Shown here: positions 49,271 to 57,875 of the stretch, one piece after another
Position numbering within the stretch: position 1 is the first letter of the stretch
Layout: each line of letters begins with the position of its first letter
NCBI GenBank assembly: GCA_934271065.1
Contig: CAKQQQ010000005.1
Location: 62,001 to 126,000, forward strand
Direction: 5' to 3'
Length of the DNA stretch: 64,000 nt
Source of the DNA: an uncultured Clostridia bacterium
GTDB taxonomy: Bacteria; Bacillota; Clostridia; Christensenellales; Borkfalkiaceae
Program-made: the position numbers and the translations under genes
The notes under the pieces: model-generated
What the model was told of the DNA's origin: nothing
The model's database searches: none
The model's input: only the letters and a program-made list of their open reading frames with translations

Positions 49271-50074
49271 ATGAAAAAAACCAATTATAAATCGAGCGCG
49301 CCGTCGTTAGATTTTTATTACAACCTAAATACGCTGACGTCGGAATGCACTTACGCGACGCATTGCCATAACGCGTACGAGATCCTTTTTTTATTGTCCG
49401 GCACGGCAACCGTACTGACCGAAGGGCGAACCTATCCGATCAAAAAATACGACCTTGTCATTACTCGGCCTATGAGTTTTCACAGTATAGATATTTACGG
49501 CTCGCAAAAATACAGCCGGATAAATATTTTGGTAAATTCGAGTAAACGGTTGGTGCGGCTTCTTGACGCTCTCTCGCAGAAACTTGAAGTCGTCAACTGC
49601 GAAAATATTCCGACGATTATCGATTGCTTCAAAAAAACGGAAACCTACTACAAGCATTTCGCGACCGAAGATTTCAACGTTTTATTGAATAATCTGCTCG
49701 TGGAAATATGCTATAATCTTCAAATGCGCGATACCGTTATCGAACAGGAATTTTCAACTTCGTCCAAGACGATAACCGACGCCCTTGAATACATCAACGA
49801 AAATCTTTTCGACATTAAAGACGTAACGGACGTGTGCAGGCATTTATACGTTTCGGAAACTCATCTTTTCCGCTTGTTCAAACAAGAAATCAGAACGTCG
49901 CCCAAAAAATATATTACGACCAAACGCTTGCTTTACGCGCAGAGACTGCTTTCCGAAGGCGAAAAGCCCACCGCGATTTTCAATCGGTGCGGGTTTAACA
50001 ATTACATTTCGTTTTATCAGCGTTATCTTGATTTTTTCGGCTACGCGCCGTCGGACGAGCCTATTAAACCCTGA
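49271..50074 (+). CDS. AraC family transcriptional regulator
   Basis: 267 residues from the ATG at 49271 (GGAAGGGG nine bases upstream); an upstream TTG start at 49214 falls inside the promoter. The N-terminal half is a cupin-type sensor domain (TYATHCHNAYEILFLLSGTA, about 27-46). The C-terminal two helix-turn-helix motifs are about 175-265: IKDVTDVCRHLYVSETHLFRLF and TAIFNRCGFNNYISFYQRYL (each within 22 residues). It probably senses a sugar and activates the adjacent glycan run. Its 3' end overlaps the 3' end of nagA by 11 bases, convergent. Confidence 0.9.
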   Translation: MKKTNYKSSAPSLDFYYNLNTLTSECTYATHCHNAYEILFLLSGTATVLTEGRTYPIKKYDLVITRPMSFHSIDIYGSQKYSRINILVNSSKRLVRLLDALSQKLEVVNCENIPTIIDCFKKTETYYKHFATEDFNVLLNNLLVEICYNLQMRDTVIEQEFSTSSKTITDALEYINENLFDIKDVTDVCRHLYVSETHLFRLFKQEIRTSPKKYITTKRLLYAQRLLSEGEKPTAIFNRCGFNNYISFYQRYLDFFGYAPSDEPIKP

Positions 50075-51212
50075 CCTTTTCCCCGCCCACGAAAACGCTT
50101 TTAACGTTTATATCTTCGTCGAAAACTATAACGTCGGCGTCTTTGCCGCGAGACAACTCGCCTTTATCGAGTTTAAGAATTTCGGCGGGAACGCTCGTTA
50201 CGGTTTTTACCGCCGACGCGACGTCGTAACCGCAATCTTTAACCAGAACCCTGACGAGTTTATCGGCAGTCGCAATGCTCCCTGCAAAAGCCGAACGGTC
50301 TTTAAGTTTACAAACGCCGTCTTCAACCATAAACGGAGTGCCGCTCATTACGCCCGTCTTTATATCGGTGTCGGCGATTTCGAGACTGTCCGTAACCGCA
50401 ACCACTTTGTCCATTCCTTTGATTTTTACGATCATTTCGATAAGTTCGGGCGGAAGATGTTTTCCGTCGGCGATGATTTCGACGTATAATTCGTCGCGCA
50501 AAAACGCGCTTTCGATAACGCCGAGAGACCGAAAACCGTGATCGCGCGTGACGGTTGACGTACAGGAATACAGATGCGTTATGAGATTACAGCCGTTATC
50601 TATCGCGGTTTTCATATCGTCGTACCGAGCGTCCGTATGCCCCGCCGAAGCGATTATTCCGTGAGAAGTCAGATACTTACAAAAAGCCCCGTCGACGTCC
50701 TTTTCGGTCGCGTACGTCCAACGCGAAATAAATTCGCCGTATTTTTCTATCAGCCCTTTATAATCTTTTTCGATCGGCTCGGTTATAAAATCGGGGCATT
50801 GCGCCCCGCATTGCGCCGCCGAAAGGTACGGACCTTCCAGATGCGCGCCTAAAATATTGCTTTTTGAATTTTCGTCTTTCATCGCCGCCGCTATATTCGC
50901 GACGGCTTTTTTCATTATCGTAAAAGGCGCGGCGGAAACCGTCGGAACGATAGAAGTCGTTCCGTGCCGCAGATGAACGTTCGCGCCGCGAACGACGTCT
51001 TCTTTCGTGCCGTTGACGAACGGAAAACCGCCGCCGCCGTGCGTATGAATATCTATAAACCCCGCCGACACGAATAAATCGGTAAAATCGTACTTTTCGT
51101 CCGTCGTTTTCCGCTTTGCGGTTACGCAATCTATTTTTCCTTTGTCGATATAAACGTACCCGTCGAAAAGTCCGTCGGGGGTTATTATCCGATTGCTTTT
51201 AATTTCAATCAT
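50064..51212 (-). CDS. nagA: N-acetylglucosamine-6-phosphate deacetylase
   Basis: 382 residues from the ATG at 51212, overlapping the nagB stop by four bases. Metal-dependent amidohydrolase: the metal His pair in FIDIHTHGGGGFPF (about 55-68), the Glu of LGAHLEGPYLS (about 125-135), and HTDARYDDM with the later His pair, plus the catalytic Asp in VVAVTDSLEI (about 275). It removes the acetyl group from N-acetylglucosamine-6-phosphate before NagB. The last gene of the nag run; its stop overlaps the AraC gene's end. Confidence 0.94.
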   Translation of the reverse strand: MIEIKSNRIITPDGLFDGYVYIDKGKIDCVTAKRKTTDEKYDFTDLFVSAGFIDIHTHGGGGFPFVNGTKEDVVRGANVHLRHGTTSIVPTVSAAPFTIMKKAVANIAAAMKDENSKSNILGAHLEGPYLSAAQCGAQCPDFITEPIEKDYKGLIEKYGEFISRWTYATEKDVDGAFCKYLTSHGIIASAGHTDARYDDMKTAIDNGCNLITHLYSCTSTVTRDHGFRSLGVIESAFLRDELYVEIIADGKHLPPELIEMIVKIKGMDKVVAVTDSLEIADTDIKTGVMSGTPFMVEDGVCKLKDRSAFAGSIATADKLVRVLVKDCGYDVASAVKTVTSVPAEILKLDKGELSRGKDADVIVFDEDINVKSVFVGGEKVRV

Positions 51213-51973
51213 AACAAACTCGCGCTGTCGGAATCGAGATACAATACCGCGTTTTCTTTCGTTCTCAGAATACTTGCCGGACAATGCTCGTCCACTTTGC
51301 CGTTTATTGTCTCGTATACGGCGCGAGCCTTCGTCTTCGCGGGGACAATACAAAACAGATACGGTGCGGCAACGAGCGCGGGAACGGTTAAAGTCATCGC
51401 GTGCGTCGGCACGGCGTTTATATTTTCAAAGCAACCGTCGTGCACCTGCTGACGGCGGCAGATTTCGTCGAGTTTAACGGGCTTTACGAGTTTTTGGTCG
51501 TGAAAATCGGCAACGGGCGGATCGTTGAACGCGATATGTCCGTTTTCGCCTATACCCATTATCACTATATCGGCGGGGTTTTCCGACAACAACTTTCCGT
51601 ATCTTCCGGCTTCCCTTTCGGGATTTTCGGCAGATATATCTATATAATTAACGCTTTTAAGCGGTACTAAACCGAAAATATGCCTTTTAAGAAAGTTTCC
51701 GAACCCTTGCGGAGCGTTTTTATCGAGACCGATATATTCGTCCATATGATAAGCGTTAATTCTGTTCCATTCTATTTCTTTATCTTCCGTTAAAGCCTTC
51801 AAAACGTCGTTTTGAGACGGCGCGGCGGCAAAAATCACGTTTATTTCGCTTTTGCGGGACAATAAATCCTTAATTCTGTTTTTTATGTCCGTCGCCGCGT
51901 CTTTGCCCATCAACGCCCTGTTTTCGAATATTTTAACTTTCAGTTTATCCGCGAAAAAAGATTTAATCATCAT
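51209..51973 (-). CDS. nagB: Glucosamine-6-phosphate deaminase
   Basis: 254 residues. Converts glucosamine-6-phosphate to fructose-6-phosphate and ammonia. Visible motifs are NAYHMDEYIGLDKNAPQGFG (about 73-92, catalytic Asp and Glu), VIMGIGENGHIAFNDPPV (about 133-150, catalytic Asp/His), and AMTLTVPALVAAPYLFCIVP. Start overlaps the previous stop by four bases. Together with nagA it feeds amino-sugar carbon to glycolysis. Confidence 0.95.
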   Translation of the reverse strand: MMIKSFFADKLKVKIFENRALMGKDAATDIKNRIKDLLSRKSEINVIFAAAPSQNDVLKALTEDKEIEWNRINAYHMDEYIGLDKNAPQGFGNFLKRHIFGLVPLKSVNYIDISAENPEREAGRYGKLLSENPADIVIMGIGENGHIAFNDPPVADFHDQKLVKPVKLDEICRRQQVHDGCFENINAVPTHAMTLTVPALVAAPYLFCIVPAKTKARAVYETINGKVDEHCPASILRTKENAVLYLDSDSASLL

Positions 51974-52818
51974 AACTCCTTTAATATTTTATAAAATTTT
52001 TCCACGTCGTCGTCGAACGCCGCCTGCGGCGTTTCGTATTTATACGGATTTTCAAAAGATTTTCCGACCAGCGCGTTAAGCCCCGCAAACGTCTGCAAAT
52101 GCGGTTCGAGCGTAACGAACGCCTCTCTGCCGTCGCTACGAAAATCCCGTAAAATCTCTTTGATTTCCGCTTGTCCTTTGCCGACGGGAACTACCGCGCC
52201 CGCGTACAGCGCGTCTTTTATATGGAAGTACTCTATATGTTTTTTCAATAAGCGATAAGCGTCGGGAAAAGGTTTGTACCCGTCTAAAACGAAGTTGCCC
52301 ATATCGAACACGCATTTCAGTTTTCCGCCGAACGTTTCAAGCAAATCCAGACAGTTAGCGGGGCTTTCTCCGTAAATTCCGGCTTCGTTTTCGTGACAGA
52401 GCGTTAAACCGTATTTATCCGCCGCACCGATAAGTTTCCCCACGGCGTCTATAACGTTATCTCTGAACGTCTCCGCTTTCTGCCCTTTCGGAATATAAAA
52501 ACTGAAAATTCTTACGTTTTTCGCGCTAAAATATTTCGCCGTTTCAAAAACGCGTTCGGCAAGATGCAAATGCTCCGCAATATCTCCGTCAATCGGGAAT
52601 TTCCCTATCGGAGAACCTATCGCCGAGACCGACACGCCGTTTTTGTCGAAAGCGCGTTTTACGATATATTTATCGGTTTCGTTAAATTCGGAAACGTTTT
52701 TACCGTTACAACGCCTTAATTCGACGTATTTTATCCCGTATTTTTTCAACGCCGCGATCTGCAAATCCAAATCGTCGGAATATTCGTCGATAAAAGCCGA
52801 TACTTTATATTCCGCCAT
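51970..52818 (-). CDS. Sugar phosphate isomerase/epimerase (TIM-barrel, xylose isomerase-like)
   Basis: 282 residues. TIM-barrel family (AP endonuclease 2 / IolE-like). Barrel strands are seen at KYGIKYVELRRCNGKNVSEF, SVSAIGSPIGKFPI, VRIFSFYIPKG and LTLCHENEAGIYGE, with the conserved metal-binding Glu in CHENE (about 150) and Asp/His in CVFDMGNFV and YFHIKDALY. The last strand is AFVTLEPHLQTF. Substrate unknown. It overlaps the Gfo gene before it by one base and nagB by four, so the run is translationally coupled. Confidence 0.85.
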   Translation of the reverse strand: MAEYKVSAFIDEYSDDLDLQIAALKKYGIKYVELRRCNGKNVSEFNETDKYIVKRAFDKNGVSVSAIGSPIGKFPIDGDIAEHLHLAERVFETAKYFSAKNVRIFSFYIPKGQKAETFRDNVIDAVGKLIGAADKYGLTLCHENEAGIYGESPANCLDLLETFGGKLKCVFDMGNFVLDGYKPFPDAYRLLKKHIEYFHIKDALYAGAVVPVGKGQAEIKEILRDFRSDGREAFVTLEPHLQTFAGLNALVGKSFENPYKYETPQAAFDDDVEKFYKILKEL

Positions 52819-53696
52819 TATATCGAAATCTCCCTGACTTTTTCTTCGTTACCGCTGTCGAGCGAACGCTGAACGGCGTTCATAACGAAAACGGGCGCAA
52901 TGAAATCTTTGAAATCGGCAACTTGTTTTTCTCCCGATAAAATCCGATAAAACTCGTCAAACTCTTCCTTAAAGCAAGGATTTGAACCGTTTACGGTAAA
53001 AACAGATCCTTTCACGTCGTTTTCGACTACCCGCATCGCGTAATAGCAATTATAACTCTCGTCAACGAACAGCCCTATAACGTCGTATCTCTCGTAGCGG
53101 AATACGACCGTGAGTTTTTTGCCGTTCAGATAGGACTTGACGGACTTCGGATATCTTCCGAATATTTCGCCTACTATTTCAACAAGGTGTTGCGCGTAAA
53201 AAAACAATCCGCCGTTTACGTTATTGATACTCATCGGGCATCTTACGAAGCCGCTTATCGTTTCTCCGCCGATTTTATTCTCGGCGTCGCTTTTCAATTC
53301 TTTTACGAACGCGTCGAATCTGCACGAAGATCCGCCCGTGATTTTAACGCTGTTTTTTATACACGCCCTTACAAATTCCAGCGCGTCCGATTCGCTTACG
53401 GTAATGGGTTTATCCATAAAAACGACCATATTTTTGCAAAGATACGGAAGCGCGTACTTCAAATGATTATCGCCGTGTCTTGCCGTTACCACGATGCCGT
53501 CTACCTTTCCCATGGCGTCGGAATAATCGTCAAGGACGGGAACGCCGTACTTTTCGGCAAGTTTTTCCGCAGCGCTTCTGTCGTGACTGTAAACGCCCGC
53601 GATTTCCACGTCGCCGTACGCCGGATCGTTTTTAATAAAGTTTATAAACGTGGCAGAATGTGAATTTTCGCATCCTAAAAATACTATTCTTTTCAT
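52818..53696 (-). CDS. Gfo/Idh/MocA family oxidoreductase (short type)
   Basis: 292 residues. NAD-binding: MKRIVFLGCENSHSATFINF (about 1-20) with the unusual GCENSHS loop. The lysine motif is NMVVFMDKPITVSESDAL (about 90-107). The C-terminal sheet is short, and the family's His is not obvious. One base overlap with the TIM-barrel gene. Substrate unknown; likely acts on a sugar derivative passed between the neighbours. Confidence 0.85.
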   Translation of the reverse strand: MKRIVFLGCENSHSATFINFIKNDPAYGDVEIAGVYSHDRSAAEKLAEKYGVPVLDDYSDAMGKVDGIVVTARHGDNHLKYALPYLCKNMVVFMDKPITVSESDALEFVRACIKNSVKITGGSSCRFDAFVKELKSDAENKIGGETISGFVRCPMSINNVNGGLFFYAQHLVEIVGEIFGRYPKSVKSYLNGKKLTVVFRYERYDVIGLFVDESYNCYYAMRVVENDVKGSVFTVNGSNPCFKEEFDEFYRILSGEKQVADFKDFIAPVFVMNAVQRSLDSGNEEKVREISI

Positions 53697-53707
53697 AACA
53701 TCACCTT

Positions 53708-54688
53708 TCAGATTTTAATTTCTTTTCCTTCCGATTCGTATAATTTAAGCAAAAGCGTAACAACCTTCTTCGCTTCGTTAAAATCTATATCGAATTTTTC
53801 GCCGTTTTTCAACGCCTTATAAAACTTGTCTATAAGAACGATATGCCCCGCGCCCCAGACTTCTTTGCCGAAAAGCGGAAGCCCGTCGCTTTTAGTTAAA
53901 AAGTTTCCGTTCAGTATTATATTGTCGTTCACGATAACCGCCGTATCTTTTGCCGAATGCAACATAATAGTTATAGGAAAACTCGTCGTTGCGGAGTTGG
54001 TGGCGTTTAAGATAAACCGCCCGCCGTTTTTAAGATTGAATATTCCTATCGCGCTCTCTTCCACGTCGATAACGCCCTTTAACGTGTCGCAGGAAGTATG
54101 CCCTATAACCGACGTAGGCATACCGCACAGCCATTGCAGCACGTCGAGAGTATGCAGAGCCTGATTGATAACCACCCCGCCGCCTTCGGTTTTTTTCTTT
54201 CCGCGCCAATCTTCGCTTTCATAATAAGCCTTATCGCGCTGCCAGCATAAATAACCGCTTGCCGCCGTTATTTCTTTATCCTTAAAGTAATCTTTGATAA
54301 ACAGTATCGATTCTTTATACCGATTTTGCTGACAAACTCCGAGTTGCGCCAAAGACCCGTTTACCGACCGTTCTATCCTGCTTAACTGCCCGAAGTCGAT
54401 TGCCACGGGTTTTTCGCATAAAACGTTTATATTTCTGTCAAGCGCAAAACATATCATTTCGGCGTGCAGATAATGCGGCGTGCAGATATGCACCGCGTCT
54501 AAATTTTCACGCAAAAGCATTTCTTTATAGTCTTCATACGCCTTTGCGTTAAGCCCGAAGTCTCGGTTTGCAGACAAGCACCTGTCGATTTTTATATCGC
54601 AGAGCGCGGTTATGGTTTGTCCCGCTTTTAACAGAGCGGGGATATGAATACGGGCGATAGCGCCTATACCGATAATTCCTACTTTCAT
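53708..54688 (-). CDS. Gfo/Idh/MocA family oxidoreductase
   Basis: 326 residues. NAD-binding VGIIGIGAIARIHIPALLKA (about 2-21), catalytic lysine motif NVLCEKPVAIDFGQL (about 90-104), and the C-terminal half with GGGVVINQALHTLDVLQWLCG (His motif, about 168-188), typical of active members. The second of two family members in this run. It is followed after 11 bases by the shorter member. Confidence 0.9.
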   Translation of the reverse strand: MKVGIIGIGAIARIHIPALLKAGQTITALCDIKIDRCLSANRDFGLNAKAYEDYKEMLLRENLDAVHICTPHYLHAEMICFALDRNINVLCEKPVAIDFGQLSRIERSVNGSLAQLGVCQQNRYKESILFIKDYFKDKEITAASGYLCWQRDKAYYESEDWRGKKKTEGGGVVINQALHTLDVLQWLCGMPTSVIGHTSCDTLKGVIDVEESAIGIFNLKNGGRFILNATNSATTSFPITIMLHSAKDTAVIVNDNIILNGNFLTKSDGLPLFGKEVWGAGHIVLIDKFYKALKNGEKFDIDFNEAKKVVTLLLKLYESEGKEIKI

Positions 54689-54700
54689 ATTCTCTCCGAA

Positions 54701-55531
54701 TTACACTCCGCCGTACGCCGAAAACCCGCCGTCGACGGGAATGACCGTGCCGGTGACGAAACCGCTGGCGGAGTCGTCTACAAGCCAGAACAAACAACCT
54801 ATCAGATCGTCGATTTCGCCGAACTTGCGCATCGGCGTAGCCGCGAGAATTTTCTCCGTTCTCGCCGTGGGCTTGCCGTTTTCGTCAAACAAAAGCCCCC
54901 TGTTCTGGTTGGTTACGAAAAATCCCGGCGCGATCGCGTTGCAACGGATATTGCACGGCGCGAAATGCACCGCAAGCCATTGCGTGAAGTTGCTTACGCC
55001 CGCTTTCGCCGCAGAGTACGCGGGGATCTTGGTAAGCGGACGGTACGCATTCATAGACGATACGTTTATTATGTTTCCGCCCGTCTTTACCATATCTTCC
55101 GCAAAGACCTGCGTCACTAAAAACGCCGAAGTTATATTAAGGTCGAAAACGAATTTAAGCCCGCTTTCTTCAAGCGCGAAAAAGTCCTTTACGCCCGTGG
55201 TATCGGGAAACATATACTCGTTGTCGCAGGTCGCTTTCGGATTGTTTCCGCCCGCGCCATTTATAAGCACGTCGATTTTACCGAAAGCGTTTTTAACCGT
55301 TCTATACGCTTCTTTTATGCTCTCTTTGTCAAGGCAGTTACAGCGTACGGCAAGCGCGTTTTCGCCTATTTCGCAGGCGATTTTTTCGGCGGCGTCGTAA
55401 TTTATGTCGAGCAGCGCGACGTTCGCGCCCTGAGACGCGAGAGCCCTTGCGAACTCGCCGCAGATTATTCCGCCCGCGCCGGTAACGACAACCGTTTTCC
55501 CTTTTAAGTCTATTTTGAAAGGCAGTTTCAT
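54701..55531 (-). CDS. Short-chain dehydrogenase/reductase, possibly D-mannonate oxidoreductase type
   Basis: 276 residues. Rossmann motif VVVTGAGGIICGEFARALA (about 14-32), active-site NAG at LINGAGGNNP, catalytic Ser in NVSSMNAYRP and Tyr/Lys in IPAYSAAKAGVSNF (about 165-180). C-terminal VTGTVIPVDGGFSAYG. Size and the FNITSAFLVTQVF and GFFVTNQNRGLL stretches fit the SDR enzymes annotated as mannonate/fructuronate oxidoreductases, but no uxuA or uronate isomerase is next to it. GGGAG precedes the ATG. First gene of the second run. Confidence 0.85.
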   Translation of the reverse strand: MKLPFKIDLKGKTVVVTGAGGIICGEFARALASQGANVALLDINYDAAEKIACEIGENALAVRCNCLDKESIKEAYRTVKNAFGKIDVLINGAGGNNPKATCDNEYMFPDTTGVKDFFALEESGLKFVFDLNITSAFLVTQVFAEDMVKTGGNIINVSSMNAYRPLTKIPAYSAAKAGVSNFTQWLAVHFAPCNIRCNAIAPGFFVTNQNRGLLFDENGKPTARTEKILAATPMRKFGEIDDLIGCLFWLVDDSASGFVTGTVIPVDGGFSAYGGV

Positions 55532-55611
55532 TCTCTACTCCCGTCAGGCGTTTCGTCGCGGCATAACGCCGAACATACCCGCCGAACGTATCTTCAATGT
55601 TGTTTTTATTT

Positions 55612-55640
55612 ATTATATCATCGAAATTCGGATAAGTCTA
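55612..55640 (-). promoter_or_regulatory. Promoter of the SDR-nag operon
   Basis: TAGACT-N17-TATAAT on the minus strand, about 75 bases upstream of the first start codon. Confidence 0.5.
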
Positions 55641-55722
55641 TAAAGTTTCTTACCATAATAATTAAAAAAAATGCCCACGTAACGGTTTTGCGGGTAGCGT
55701 TTCTTTTCTCGTTCGCGACGGG

Positions 55723-55761
55723 CGATGCCAGACAAGAATAATACGAACCTTGCAAAAACGC
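55723..55761 (-). repeat. Dispersed repeat R2, copy b
   Basis: On the minus strand it reads GCGTTTTTGCAAGGTTCGTA with the same tail as copy a (26591-26630), 35 of 39 positions alike. Its first bases are the T-run of the sigG terminator. Confidence 0.65.
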
Positions 55762-55800
55762 CGAGCGGTCGGGGATATTTTCCCCGACCGCTCGGCGTTT
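55753..55800 (-). terminator. Terminator of sigG
   Basis: Perfect 20-bp arms (55756-55775 and 55781-55800) with a five-base loop; CGTTTTT follows on the minus strand. Confidence 0.9.
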
Positions 55801-55865
55801 AGTACGATACCTTACTTTTTAACGCTTTTCGGCGTTTAGTACGATACCTTGCTTTTTATGCTTTT
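55793..55865. repeat. Tandem 37-bp duplication of the sigG 3' end
   Basis: CGGCGTTTAGTACGATACCT followed by a T-rich tail occurs at 55793-55829 and again at 55830-55865 with a few differences. The second copy covers the last codons and stop of sigG; the first lies behind the stop and merges with the terminator. Confidence 0.8.
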
Positions 55866-56612
55866 CAAGGCGTTTTTTTCAAGCCGCGAGACCTGCGCTT
55901 GCGACAAACCTATTTCTTCGGATATTTCTGTCTGCGTCTTGCCTTCGTAATAGCGCATATACAGAATTTTTCTCTCGCGCTCGCAAAGCCCCGTAACCGC
56001 CGAGTCGAGCGCGACCTTTTCCGTCCACCGCTCGTCGGTGTTCTTTTCGTCGCTTATCCGATCCATAAGCAGCAACTCGTCGCCGTTTCCGTTATAAACG
56101 GTGTCGAACAGCGACACGGGGTCGGATATGGCGTCGAGCGCGTAAACGACTTCGCGTTCGGGTACGTCCATTCGCAGCGCGATCTCGGCGGTGGTGGCGA
56201 CGACGTCCTTTTCGTTCTCTATCTCCGTACGCGTCTGCAAAACCCTGTACGCCGTATCGCGCACGCTTCGCGGAACGCGCAGTCCGTTGCTCGTTCTGCT
56301 TACGCGCTTCAATTCGCCTATTATCATCGGCACGGCGTAGGTGGAAAACCTTACCCCGACGGACAAATCGAAGTTGTCCACCGACTTGATAAGCCCTATC
56401 ATTCCCGCCTGAAACAGATCGTCCGCCGCCGCCTTGCCCTTATCGAACCGTCTGACGAGCGACAGCACCAGCCGCGCGTTCGCGGTAATGAAAAACTCCC
56501 GCGCGCGCTCGTCTCCGCGCTTTATACGTTGCAACAACTCGTCGCTCTCTTTTGCCGATAATCGCCTTATAGCCGAAGTATCAAGCCCGCAAATCTCTAC
56601 TCTGCCTTTCAT
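55836..56612 (-). CDS. sigG: RNA polymerase sigma-G factor, late forespore
   Basis: 258 residues from the ATG at 56612 (GGGGG about seven bases upstream); a TTG seven codons earlier is less likely. The N-terminal KGRVEICGLDTSAIRRLS matches the SigG signature VEICGxDTS, region 2 is DDLFQAGMIGLIKSVDNFDL and VRFSTYAVPMIIGELKR, region 3 is RVPRSVRDTAYRVLQTR and region 4 is KTQTEISEEIGLSQAQVSRLEK. It drives late forespore genes such as sleB. The usual neighbour sigE-spoIIGA set is not in the window. A pair of interleaved palindromes lies just before its ribosome-binding site. Confidence 0.95.
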   Translation of the reverse strand: MKGRVEICGLDTSAIRRLSAKESDELLQRIKRGDERAREFFITANARLVLSLVRRFDKGKAAADDLFQAGMIGLIKSVDNFDLSVGVRFSTYAVPMIIGELKRVSRTSNGLRVPRSVRDTAYRVLQTRTEIENEKDVVATTAEIALRMDVPEREVVYALDAISDPVSLFDTVYNGNGDELLLMDRISDEKNTDERWTEKVALDSAVTGLCERERKILYMRYYEGKTQTEISEEIGLSQAQVSRLEKNALKSIKSKVSY

Positions 56613-56627
56613 TCGCGCCCCCTTTTG

Positions 56628-56671
56628 CCGCAATCCGCCGATTATACTGCGGATTGCGGTATAATCGGCGG
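56628..56671. promoter_or_regulatory. Interleaved palindromes ahead of sigG
   Basis: Two hairpins share bases: CCGCAATCCGC (56628-56638) with GCGGATTGCGG, and CCGCCGATTATA with TATAATCGGCGG. Only one can form at a time. In the minus-strand RNA the second ends next to the ribosome-binding site. Confidence 0.6.
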
Positions 56672-56786
56672 CGCGGTATGTATACCGATAAATAAAGGTA
56701 ACGCGCGACTATATACAGTATACTCCGTTACGGCGGAAAAAATTTACGAAATTTTGTCGGTACTTGAATTTTTTTGCCGTCAGGTC

Positions 56787-56816
56787 TTGACACGCGCGCC
56801 GGACAAGGCATATAAT
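56787..56816 (+). promoter_or_regulatory. Promoter of cysK
   Basis: TTGACA-N18-TATAAT, with a 20-base leader holding GAAGGAG before the ATG. Confidence 0.8.
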
Positions 56817-56842
56817 TACGGCGGACGAAGGAGCGTCCTTAT

Positions 56843-57772
56843 ATGAAAATCTATAACGGTATAGACGAATTAGTCGGCAACACGCCGCTTTTACGCCTTG
56901 ACGCATATTGCAAAAATCACGGACTTAACGCTACCCTGCTCGCAAAACTCGAATATCTTAACCCGTCGGGCTCGGTAAAAGACAGAGTCGCGAAAGCGAT
57001 GATAGAAGACGCCGAAAAAAGCGGCAGGCTTAAAAAAGGCTCGGTCATCATAGAACCGACTTCGGGAAACACGGGCATAGGTCTGGCGGCTATCGGCGCG
57101 GCGAAGGGCTATAAGGTAATACTGACTATGCCCGAAACGATGAGCGTGGAACGCAGAAACATAGTAAAGGCGTACGGCGCGGAAGTCGTGCTGACCGACG
57201 GCGCGAAAGGTATGGCGGGCGCGATAGAAAAAGCCAAAGAACTTGCCGCAACGCACCCGAACGCGATTATCGCGGGGCAATTCGACAACCCGGCAAATCC
57301 GCGCGCGCACTATTTCGGCACGGGGCGCGAGATTTACGAAGACACGGACGGAAAAATAGACGCGTTCGTCGCGGGCGTAGGCACGGGCGGAACGTTGAGC
57401 GGCGCGGGCAGATTTCTTAAAGAGAAACTACCCGACGTTAAAGTCGTGGCGGCAGAACCGCAAGGCTCGCCCGTTCTCACGCTCGGCAAAAGCGGAAAAC
57501 ATAAAATTCAAGGCATCGGCGCGGGATTTATACCCGCCACGCTCGATACGAGCGTGTACGACGAAGTTATAGACGTACCCGACGACGTATGTTTCGAGAC
57601 GGCGAAAGAACTCGGCAGGAGCGAAGGCGTACTGGTCGGAATATCGTCCGGCGCGGCGTTATGGGCGGCGACTCGGCTTGCCGAACGCCCCGAATATCAC
57701 GGCAAAACCGTCGTCGTGATTTTACCCGACGGCGGAGACAGATATTTTTCCACGCCGCTCTTCTCGTTCTGA
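56843..57772 (+). CDS. cysK: Cysteine synthase (O-acetylserine sulfhydrylase)
   Basis: 309 residues, PLP enzyme that joins O-acetylserine (from CysE) with sulfide to make cysteine. PLP lysine in YLNPSGSVKDRVAKAMIED (Lys about 43), the phosphate-binding loop EPTSGNTGIGLA (about 71-82), the cofactor loop GVGTGGTLSGAGRF (about 175-188) and VGISSGAALWAA (about 262-273). It is alone, with its own promoter and terminator, and not under a visible T-box. Confidence 0.96.
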   Translation: MKIYNGIDELVGNTPLLRLDAYCKNHGLNATLLAKLEYLNPSGSVKDRVAKAMIEDAEKSGRLKKGSVIIEPTSGNTGIGLAAIGAAKGYKVILTMPETMSVERRNIVKAYGAEVVLTDGAKGMAGAIEKAKELAATHPNAIIAGQFDNPANPRAHYFGTGREIYEDTDGKIDAFVAGVGTGGTLSGAGRFLKEKLPDVKVVAAEPQGSPVLTLGKSGKHKIQGIGAGFIPATLDTSVYDEVIDVPDDVCFETAKELGRSEGVLVGISSGAALWAATRLAERPEYHGKTVVVILPDGGDRYFSTPLFSF

Positions 57773-57822
57773 CGGCGAACAAAAATCGATATGCGGATAA
57801 TCGCGTCGATAATCGAAAAAGT

Positions 57823-57863
57823 AACCCCCCTGCTCTGCGTTTTCGCGGAGCAAGGGGGTTTTT
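57823..57863 (+). terminator. Terminator of cysK
   Basis: AACCCCCCTGCTC pairs (one mismatch) with GAGCAAGGGGGTT, followed by TTTT. Confidence 0.85.
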
Positions 57864-57875
57864 AACGCTTAAAAT

